A stretch of DNA of 64,000 bases. Source: Hermatobates lingyangjiaoensis (lineage: Eukaryota > Arthropoda > Insecta > Hemiptera > Hermatobatidae). A model generated the notes under the pieces. The model did not search any database, was not told where the DNA came from, and saw nothing but the letters and a program-made list of their open reading frames with translations. A program made the translations under genes and the position numbers. Positions 51,089 to 62,900 of this stretch are shown piece by piece; the stretch's first letter is position 1, and the number at the start of each line of letters is the position of its first letter. Where the stretch lies: positions 5,105,001 to 5,169,000 of the forward strand of contig JAPFBL010000049.1 of the NCBI GenBank assembly GCA_026182355.1, in the 5' to 3' direction.

Positions 51089-53929
51089 CAAAATCGAGAA
51101 AAGTGGACTTTGTGAAGATCAAAACATGTAAATCTGTCAAAATTTCGAGATCGAATTTTTTATGATCATTATACTTTACTTATAGTAAAGTAAAAATGTC
51201 CATATAGAGCTCTAAAGATGCAATTAAGGTTAGTAAAATGCTATTTTCTTCATTAATAACTCTTGCAGGAGAGCTATGACCCGCTATGCACATAGACCGA
51301 ACATTGGCCCTTTTGTGATACCACACAATGAACATTCTACATTGGGAGTCCTAAATTTTGCCTAAATCAACTGTATTTGAGAGTAGGGGATCTTTAGCGA
51401 GTACCTGACATCTTAAAGGCTAGGGACCGACGGCTTAACGTCCTCTCTATAATCTTTCTTGTTATCTCTGACTCATTCTCTGACTTACCTATTCTTTCAT
51501 ATATCTCAACCCTCTATTAGCCGTTACTCTTGTTTTTTTCTCTTTTAATTTCTTTCAACAAGTAACCATCAGACTCAAGAGACCATCAGGCTCTGTTATA
51601 TAGCTTTTGTTGATGTAGGTCGTGGAAGCCGCTTCCGCGAGGTCCACCTTGGGAATTTCACGAGGACTTTCTCGTTTTCTCATTCGTGAGGATGTGGTTA
51701 GTTTCTCGTGACGTGACGAAAGGGCTCCACGTTAAAAAACATCAACATATTCTGATTTATGATGTTATGACCGAATGGCTAAGATGCATGAATAAATCAG
51801 AACAGGCTTAACGTCCCGTCCGAGGGACAATGCACTCAGATTTATTCACCTCCCTCGTGAATAAATCGAGGGTCAGAGTGGGTAATGAACCCCAGATCTA
51901 CCAATTCTGAGGCAAGCACGTTGCCACTAGGCTATCCTGGCTTCTTTGTAAATGAATATGTTAATATTTTGAAATGTAAAAGTGAACATGTAATCAAAAA
52001 GGGACCCAGTTAAAAGAAATTTCATTCATGGCACGGTTACTGCACGTGAGTAGACATACATATAGGATTAACTTCCATTGATAACTCGACACAAAATTTT
52101 AACCTGAATGCGATACTTTCAACGTTCTACAAGTGATGTAAGGACGAAAAAAGTAAAACAAAATATTCTTAAATTATATTACTTTTATTGCAAGAGATTA
52201 CATAACTTTTATATAAGTAATATATATACATATATATATATATATAAAACTATAGTTTATCGGGACTCGGTCAGTTCTTCAGATTCAAATTAAACTCTCA
52301 TTGTTAACGTTTCGGTTTTTATTTAAAACCTTTTTCATAGGCAGAAGTATAATAGGCATTTCATATACTTCTGCCTATGAAAAAGGTTTTAAATAAAAAC
52401 AGAAACGTTGGCAATGAGAGTTTAATTTGAACCTGAAGAACTGACCGAGTCCCGATAAAATATAGTTTTGTTTCTATTCCACAGTCGATACTTTTATCAA
52501 TATATATATATATATATATAATAAAATAAATTCAAAACGAAGGAAACACACAGAAAGACACAGACATAACTCACATCGATATTTCGACCATCGTCGTCAT
52601 CAGGAGGTGCGAAGAGCGAAGAGTCCCGCAGGAAGACAGGGCGGTACTCAGGAAGGGAGTACCGCCCTGTCTTCCTGCGGGACTCTTCGCTCTTCGCACC
52701 TCCTGATGACGACGATGGTCGAAATATCGATGTGAGTTATGTCTGTGTCTTTCTGTGTGTTTCCTTCGTTTTGAATTTATTTTATTTTAAAAAAGTCCGC
52801 TGGACCGTTTCTTTTAATTGTGGTATATATATATACAATGATGAAATCACAATATGAAATGGGAAAACAAGACAAAGATCTTCCTTAAAACCATAACAAG
52901 CGTTTTAGTTTGTGGAATCGTTTCATTTAATTTGTTATATATATATACGAACAGCCTTGCGGTGGGTTGGTGTTAAAAGCCATATCAATTGCCCAAGAGA
53001 CATCTTAATGTATTCAATAAAGTTTACTTGCACGAAGGGGCGACTCCTTTACAACCAGTCTACATTCCTTTTCTTCCCTTTCTCGAGTTCTAATTGAAGA
53101 AACAAACACCACCTTTTAGAAGCAGCTAATCTCCTTTCTAATAGCTCAGCTGAATACGGATTCAAACAGTTCTCATAAACCATCCGCTAAACTTGAAAAT
53201 AAGTCAGCCGGATGCAGAGTTTAGCACAACACCAGTTCCAAAACTATTTGATCCAACTCGTAACGAATACACCCCCAAAACTCTGCCAGTTTGGTTCTTA
53301 TCCTCATCACTTTTCTCTACTCTTGATACCTTGTCTCCATGGAGACCACCTGTTCTTTTTCTTCCACCCACTTGTTGCCAGTTTCAATAAGGAGATAAAT
53401 TATCCCAAAACAGCTGGGCATCACTAATCCAGGAATTCGTTACATATTTATATATATATATATATATTATATATATATATACATTCAATGATCAAACCAC
53501 AATAAGAAATGGGAAAACAAGACTAAGATCTTTCAACCGTAACAAGCGGTCTTCGTCAGAGTCAAAACCCCAACTGAACACTAGATGCAGAAAACATCTG
53601 GTGAGGAGTTGAGAAGAGTGGGAGGGAAGAGTGGTATTTTAAAAGGGTGAAAGCACAGGAAAGGACTAATGTCCAGAAAGGGATGTTTCATTAGTCCTTT
53701 CCTGTGCTTTCACCCTTTTAAAATACCACTCTTCCCTCCCACTCTTCTCAACTCCTCACCAGATGTTTTCTGCATCTAGTGTTCAGTTGGGTTTTTGACT
53801 CTGACGAAGACCGCTTGTTACGGTTGAAAGATCTTAGTCTTGTTTTCCCATTTCTTATTGTGGTTTGATCATTGATTGTTGTTTCACGTGTTTATGTGAA
53901 ATCTTTTTATATATATACATATATATTAA

Positions 53930-53979
<50 letters not shown>

Positions 53980-56900
53980 AAAAAATTCACTTTTTTGCCG
54001 AAAACCTGTTTCAGACTAAATTTTTTTTCTCCAAAACTTCTAATTCTAGAGACTTGAAAATATAGCATTATCTTTGACGTTACAAATGCAACAAACGAAA
54101 AATATATTCAGATTTTTAAAACAACAGGAAATATTTTTTTTCCTATAAAATGTAAATAATTTGACTTATAATTCAATCTGAAAGTTGGTGAGGGCAATAC
54201 AAGCCATACCGTCTGCCAGACCAAAATGAAACGATACCTAAAAATAGAACTTTATTTAGAAAATGAATTCAGGTAATTTTTTGCAAAATTGCATTCACCA
54301 AAGGGGTGTTACAGTACATTTTCTGTTTTCAGAAAATGTTTCTCTGAAGCTAAAAGACTCATTAAAAAAACCATGAATTTTTGCCCACAAATAGAACAGA
54401 AAATTAACAATTTATTAAACAAATGCATGAAATTTCAATCATGGTAAAGAGCAATAACGCTATAGAAACTGATTGTTTATCCTAGACTATTGGATCGTCT
54501 GCTATACTTGTGGAATTTATTTATATTTATTTACATTGTTTACATTGACTTAGAAATTCTTTGAGTGAATCTACTGAAATAAAATTAATATTTTGAAGTA
54601 TAATGGAAAAATTTAAATAAGTTATTGGCTTATATAAGATATAAGAGGAATAATATTTTTATATGTAAAAAATGAAAGGCAATAAACACAAATTTTCGTT
54701 GCTTTCCATGGTATGATGGATTTTTCTCACAGTATGTTCTAATCAATCTTTATATTACACGCTTGAACGCAACTTAATATCAGATGAATTTTTTTTTGTG
54801 TTTATGAATCATAGTGTCATTGGACAAATATTGAAGTATGAGGAATGGATTGTTTCCTCAAAAAAGCGGAGTTTTGTTTGTTGACAAATATCCAGTTTTT
54901 TTACTATTCTATCTAATAGTTCATATTTATTATTTTCAAAAATTTGAAGTTTTCAGCCATAAAATTTTAAATTATACTGAATAGCCGCCTATGACCTGAA
55001 TTTGAGTATGTAAAACTGGCTAATTACTAATATATTTCTTCTCAATATACATTTACAGCAAGGTTATAACAGAGTACAACATACAGGAAAAAGATAACAC
55101 TCGCTCAGAGATAATTGGTGTATGTGATTTTTGACAAAGGGGAAGGAAAATGATTTTATCAAATACTAAGAAGCCATAAAATTTCCAGTTTAATAATTCT
55201 ATAAAAGACCAAAAATATAAAACATAATTCAAAATTGAAAACTTTCGTTTGAAAAATAATAAATGTAATTATCGTATACCTTTAATTATAAATTATCTTA
55301 AAACGACAATTTTTTCTTATATGTTTCTGACATTTTTCAGATAGAAGAGGAATATTTTCGAGTTTAAAAGGGGAAAATTTACCTCCAATATTCAATGTAG
55401 AAGGAGGTCAGTTAAACTATGTAAGAGAGATCCACTGACTATTGGAAGAAAAGCCATGTTCTCCTGTAAGAGGTTATTTCGTAACACGAAATCTTCCTTT
55501 TCGTGTTTCAAAAATGTATTACTACTGTAGTTATTCTAATGATATTATATACATCAGTGGAATGATATACAAAATTAAGCATATAATTATTAAGTGGATC
55601 AATTACTATCTGTACTACTTTCAGGAATGAAGGAGTAATAAACATTTCTCATTTAGATATTTATGTAAAACCTAAATGGAACATTATATATTATATACTC
55701 AAGGAGTATGATATTATGTTTACTTGTAGTAAAGTTGAGTGTAGGGTCACACTCCAGATTTTTTTTTAAAGTTGTTAAAATTAATTTACTACTTTATATA
55801 CAAAGTCTTAAAAAAAAAACTTAAAATTTCATTAAAAACTGAATCATTAGTCATATTATAACATATTTTTAATAACATTTGTAATATTCTTTCTATAAAT
55901 ATAATTATTAAGATTACTATTTTCCTATTTTTTTCTAATATTGAAAGATTATATTTAAATTGAATCTATTGTCGTTATTAATATATAGAACACTAATTAA
56001 TTACATTATATTCTAAATAATTAGATATAATTAAATAGAGGTATATTATTATTATTTATTGTAGGAATAACCATTTTTTAAATTGTACTTTAATTGTAAA
56101 TTAATTTAAATGAGGCAGTATTAAAGTTTTTGAAAGTTTTAGTGGCATTATTTAATTAAAAATAACTCTTATTAATAAAGATCATTTCTCAATCTACTTT
56201 TGTCTGACATCAATCAATAGTTATAATTTAATGCGATATAAAAAAAAATAAGACATTATTTTAATTGTGTCTAACTTACTTTTTGATGTGCAGGTTTTTA
56301 TTTTCTTTTCTTTCTTTTCAAACATTTAAACCAACAAAAAAACTTCGCATGTGTGGATCAAAGTAATCTAATTAAGAAAATCACTTTTAAACTGCTATAT
56401 AATATTTTTTTCTAAATTCTGATTGAAAAACCCGACGCTTCCGGATATAAAAAACGAATAAAGATAAAAGAGATTTAGCTCTCAATTCAGCCAGTGTTTA
56501 CACTATAGACAGGAAATAATCATGAACATGAACAGGAAATAATACAGACCTATAAATTTTGCTGAGTTGTATTCAACAAAAAATGATTCTATATAATCAA
56601 TATTAATTTTAAATAAACATTTTTAAATAGATATTTATAATAAAAGAAAAAAGGGAAATAATACATATATTAGTGGAATTTAGTCATTAACTTTTCAGGC
56701 GGGTCGGCAATAATGTGAATTATATTTTAAAAAAATTATGTCGGTGGGAACTCAACTTCGCTAAAAGTAAATATATTGTTAAGTTAATCGACAAGCTATT
56801 TAATCCAATATTTCTTTTTAAAGCAGTTTAATTAAATCTTTAATTCGCAAATTTTAACGAAAATGTAATCATTGTCACACCTTGTAACAAAATCAAATGA

Positions 56901-59900
56901 ATCAGTATGACAAATAATTAAAACTAGAGTCATTTACTGAGTAATATTTCAAATTAATTTTCAATATATTGTAAATGTACGGTAGAGCTTACTGCTTACT
57001 GTAAAAATTTGAGACGCTTACTCCTGTGACCATTGTTCCTCGTCGTCTGAAATGCTTCATCATTTATTATTAATTTATGTTTAATACATCATTTTTCAAT
57101 AAAAACAAAATAGCATTAGGTTTTTCTTTTTAATAAGTAGTCATTTATACCGATGATCAGTAAGAGTAACTCATCAGTGAAAGCTACAACTTTACCCCCT
57201 CTGGATATACAATCTCAAGGAGAGAATAGTGCATCATCAACCAGAAACCAGGTCAGCAATATGAACATTGAGGGCATTCGAAAAACACAGTTTTATTAGG
57301 TAAAGTTAAAAAAAATTTTAACTCAAGGTACTACTCAATAACGGAAATAGGTTTTTTTTTTCTTTTTTCGTAAGAGCTTTTTTGTAATCTTTGGGGAGCC
57401 CTTGGGAATACTTAAAAATTAACTCTCAATATTTAATACGCAATGCTTACATCAACCTTAAACATTGATTTCATATGGAAAGAGAGAACACGCTTTGTAC
57501 CATCTGCTAAGTGAATTCACCCATTCCATGAGCTGAATAAGTTAACAAAATAGATAGCGCATTTGTAACCTCCAAAGAACAGAAAAATCCGCCTTGAATA
57601 GTAACTTAGATTACAATTGTTCAGATTTACCTCATGTATGAATTCATATTATTCTTTTCGATGTATTATAACTGTAAGAATAATTAGAAACTAACAATAA
57701 TAACTGTTTGAAAAGTAGTTTTGACATTTTCAGATTTGTCTCTGCTACAATGGGAGTTACGTGTGCAAACCAAGGTGCCATGCACCATTGGTGGATTCTT
57801 CATCAACCCTACCTCCCGGTTGCAAGATGGGTCCAACGCCTGATAGATGTTGCTTCTCCCTTAAATGTCAAAATTTCGATATCGATAATGGTACGTACAC
57901 CTTAGCTTTACTATTTTATTTGTTTATATAGTTTTGAATTGTAATATGTACATTTTTGTTTTTGTAAAGATAGTAGTTAGCATTCATCATTCACAAATTT
58001 ACCATTATCCCAAACTGATAATTGTGATGCAACGGTCTCTCTTATCGGCTATATTTTCAAAAGAAAAATAGTATTTTCATTAATATAGTCCTGGAAACTG
58101 AAAGTTATAATAAATAATTTTTAATGCATTTTAAGAACATCTAACCGCACTTGTATTGATTCCCCTCACGTAATTTTTTCATAACCATTCTTTTTACTAT
58201 GATTATTTGTTATCTCGTAACTCTTTTATATTTATTAGTTTACATATCACACATAAAATTGATTTGATGGAAAAAAGAAATGAACTTTTATCTGAATTAA
58301 AGTCCAAGAAATAATCTTTATTTTCAATCTTGTGATTAGTTTATTCATATGTATTCATCGTAGGTTAGTAATAATAACATATTCAAAATGTACAAGTAAG
58401 TTCCTCTTTGTCAGACATCTTTTCACACATGCAAATGTTTTTAAGTAAACTTTATGAAGTATTGAAAAGTAATGTAGGTATGTGAAAAAAATATAGAAAT
58501 TGTGTTTAATGACTTAACTGCATTATTTAATAATGAAAAATCAGTTTGGAACTAAACTCTTATTAAAATAAATTTCCAGACCAATGCTTAACTAACGCTT
58601 GTATGAAGAAGATGAAGGTAATATCCAAAGATAACATTCTACAGTAACATCACCTGAACAGACCAGTCGAATAATAAGTTAAACAAAAATTTGACCAACT
58701 TAAGTCAGAGGATCGGCGTTCGATTCTGATGTAACCTTATCATTTTTGAAGATAAATGTACTTGTTATTTTCGACGAATCAGTGAATAAACAATTTTTTT
58801 CATTAAAAAATACAAACATTAATTACGGTATTATTTTAATATTAGCTAGTTATATCACCACGAATATTGCTTTCTATCCATTTTTAATTATTATCCTTCT
58901 TGGGAACAAAACTATGACAACTGTCCACGTAGGTAAAAGTCTAATGAAAGTGCAGAAAGAAACAATCATTAAATAGTAGCGGCCTGAATTAACAAGGAAT
59001 CGAATAACAAGTCAAGAATTAAATTAAGGCTCACGGAAATGATAAAAGTGAATAACAAAAGTGATAAAACAGATCCAATCCCTAAGGTAGATGATTAATT
59101 CATGAAAGATGTTAAAATAACGGCTCTGTGCGCTGATTTCCCTAAAGAAATCTCTTAACTGTTTAAGTGAAAAGATGAAATAATATCGTGTAGATGTTAA
59201 AATATTTCTTTCTTTATCTTTTCATCAAAACATTTTTAAATGTAGAGTAGAGAATACAACAATAATCATCGAAACACAAATTATTTATTCGAAACTAATT
59301 AACGAAAGAAGTAGGTACTTAAGCTGCTATTTTTATGAACAGGAAGGTATATTTAGTGAATGTAATTAGTATATGATAATATTTATTCACTTTTATGTAC
59401 TCACAGTGTAGATGTAATATTAACGCAATGACAAATATTATAAATATCAAAGTTTGTCAGTTTGATGATTTCATATGTTTTTATGTGACTGTATCCATTT
59501 AATTAGTAATACCAAACGAAATCATTCATTAAGAAGAATCTCTCATGTTATCTATATACTTATAAAACTCTGATGTTTGTGTTTAAATATTTGGACACGC
59601 TTTAAACTGAATAAAATATTAAACATTGTGTGGGAATCGAACCCACGCAATAAATGACGTCGAAAGATTAAATAATAGTTTCTCGACCTAAATTACAATG
59701 ATAAAATCTATATAAATAAAATAAAGTATTTGCCTGTACATAGCTTAAAACTGACTAATTTCAAGTTATCTTTACGTTTCATATATTAGAGAAACCGAAT
59801 CCACGATTAGAAAAATAGATATTGTTAGTAGATTTTAATTTCATTTGCGTATATGAATATATTGCGTATTTGTGCTTATTGACAATGTGTTTTCCAGAGT

Positions 59901-62900
59901 TCATGATGTACTATATATACAAAATAACTGGCTTTGTGAACGAGCAATTCTCAACCTTTACTAATGTACAGGCAGGAAAAATTAATAAACAAATTCTTAC
60001 GCTATATCAAGCTAAAGATAGAGCTTACAAGTCAGTAAAGAGAGTGATTCGTGATGAGGAAGCAGTTCATTATCCAAGTGAATTTCTTGACTCCTTGACT
60101 GATCCTGGACTGCCTGCTCATGAGCATAAATTAAAGTAGGAACATCAATCATGCAGTGATTTAGTATCAGTAACAAATTACATATTATGAAACTTGAGTG
60201 CCCCAAAAATGGAACGAGACAGGGACTCTGAGTTCGAGAGATACTCCAAAGCGGGCATGTTTGCTAGTTGTTTTTAAAGTTATGGCATCACGGTGTCAAG
60301 GGGAAATAGTTTTAATTCCAAGATTGAAAATCGTTTTATCTCAAGAGGACATAATTCCTTTTTTTAGGCTTCGATTTTCAATTCAGTTAGCATTTACCAT
60401 GACTATTCATAAGTCTGGAGAAGAAACTCTACAGAAAGTTTTAGTTCATTTATGTAAAACAGTATTTCAACATGGCGAAACATATGTTGCTCTCAGTAGG
60501 ATCAAACAGAAAGAAAAAATTAAAGTTTTTTTTGGAAAATTCTAATCGTACAAAAAATTTAAATAAGGAGAGCTGTCATAAAAACATGTTCATTCTTCTT
60601 TTTATTGGAAATGAATTAATTTAGAGTTTATCTGCATTTATGTGAACATGATTGCATTATCAAGGAAGGTGTTGGATGTCCCAACGGATCACATGTAATC
60701 TAGTTAATATTATTATTAAACTGAATCACTAAGTCTCATCGGACTTGTGCACACCGTTTTTATTCATTCATCTGTAATTCATCCTATGTAACTCTTGTTT
60801 CTAAAATCAACTTTGAATTTTAGTCTTTTAATGAACTTCATATTGTTCTCAGAGAACTATCTCTCGGTTCTATTGAATTTAGGTGTGGTTTTAAAAATTC
60901 TTTAATCTCTTCAAAGCAACTGCCTGGCTTTTACACAGAGTGCGCTCAAACGTTCCAAGTCTTTTTCTATATAGAGGCTGCATTATTCTATAACATTAAC
61001 TGCAGCTTCCATAAGTGGAATATAAAAAAAATATATTTTTTTATACATAATATAATATATTGACTATGTATTATTAATATTTTTTTTAAATCCTTAATAA
61101 AAAGATTTATTGATTTCTATAGAAATTAATGTTCTGTTGGAATAAGCTTTTTACACTAAAACGGACAGCATTTTATAGTCACCTTATCTACATTCCTTTT
61201 TTAATCTCCATTCCTCGACAGCATCATTCCGAAAGTGAGTTACGTGTACAAAAAGGCTTCAGGCTGCAGAAGGTTTGGTAAGTTCTTACCGGTCTCCTGT
61301 CTCATTTCCCTGTATATTCTTGTGTCCATGTTCACGTGTTGATTTGTGGTTAAGACTCCATGTTCTACTAAAGAATTCCTTTCAATAGAACAGTCTGTTC
61401 GTGGCATTACTCAATGTAACTGTTACAAGCTTTTCCAATTTAGTCATTCAACTAAAAATACTGCAAGAGGATTTCCATATCTTTGGTATTTCTAGTATAA
61501 TATTTTAAGTGAAAGCGTTTTAGACATCTACTTCCTTTCTCTTGGAGAAAGGTATAACTATTTGGAAAGCAAGCCGCATTCCGAACGGTATGCAACTAGC
61601 ATCCAACGGTAATACAATATAGCATGCCTGTTCTTATAATACCTACTTTATCTATTTATCTTCGTGTGTAGTAATTTGATTATTTAGAGTATCTAGTAGG
61701 TCTTTTACACTTAATCGATACAATCGTGGAGTCGGGACGCGTCTCTGAGGAGAGTCTTTAGTAGTCACAATTCCAGCTGTGATTGATCGAACATTTACAT
61801 TAACTATCTGTGCACATGATTATTGGAAACCCTTACGTAGTTCCTGAAATAATGCATCTATATATTAGTACTAATTTAATTGATTCGAAATCATATTCTC
61901 AAACGCCTCTTCATTATCAATGAATAAGTTAAGAGTAATTTCTTTAATAATTAAGAGTTTTCCATTTTGTAATTAAAAAGTTTCAACCAACTCTGTTTAT
62001 TTCCTCTGTTGATATGGATTTTGTCCTTTATGAAGGTGTTTATTTACCAAAAATGTATCATGGTACTACAGATAGAACTAATTAGTGTAATTTTTAGTGT
62101 ATACTACTCTTCCAATATTTAAGGGCATGGATATTCATAGTAAGCCGTAGTAAGTACCTAATAAACGTCAAGTTCATCGAATCATTGAAGAAGTAACATA
62201 AAATTAATATCCGATTTTAATAAAGAACGAAAGAACACCTCTCCCATTCTTCCGTTTGCTTATTATTTAAATTATTCTACAAATCAAATTAAACTACTAA
62301 AATATCCTTAATTTTATTTTATAAAATTTAAATAACCATTCTGCTTGACTCTATTTTGAAGAAAAAATCCTAAGCAATGCAAACAAATCCAACTATCACA
62401 GTATGTTATTCACTATTCTAAGTTTTGTTCTAAGTTTCTATAAGTATATACCAGTTCTTAAGATTGAAAATTCTTGAAATTATTATTAAATAAATAATAA
62501 ACTATAATGTAAAGTTAAAGTACTATTGTTTTTCAAACATGAACCTTAGACAATAGAAATAAACAAATTATCTCAATGTCAAAAAGACGTGAAATTAAGA
62601 GCAACATACTAACATCACTTACCCAAAATAATATGAATAAACCTTAACCTGGTAAATATAACAACGTTCTACCTTGAATACAAATTCCTTTTTATTAATA
62701 AACGAGATACATGAAATATGTACTCACTATGAAGTTAGATATATACAAAACTAAAGTTTATCGGGACTCGGTCAGTTCTTCAGGTTCAAATTAAACTCTC
62801 ATTGCCAACGTTTCGGTCTTTATTTAAAACCTTTTTCATAGTTAGATATATAGTTATATTAAGTGAGGTTTTCTTTCCCTTAATTGGTGATATACAAACT

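Noticed and set aside
50932..51165. Open frame with a His-Thr repeat
   Set aside because: Translation of the (CA)n microsatellite in a family A copy.
51871..51940. tRNA gene on minus
   Set aside because: A and B boxes are present, but stem pairing and the anticodon arm are not maintained and a SINE body follows.
35400..53875. CRISPR-like repeat array
   Set aside because: Repeated units are dispersed PLE ends in inverted pairs, not evenly spaced direct repeats, and the genome is eukaryotic.
53872..54057. Open frame with a Tyr-Ile repeat
   Set aside because: Translation of an (AT)n tract.
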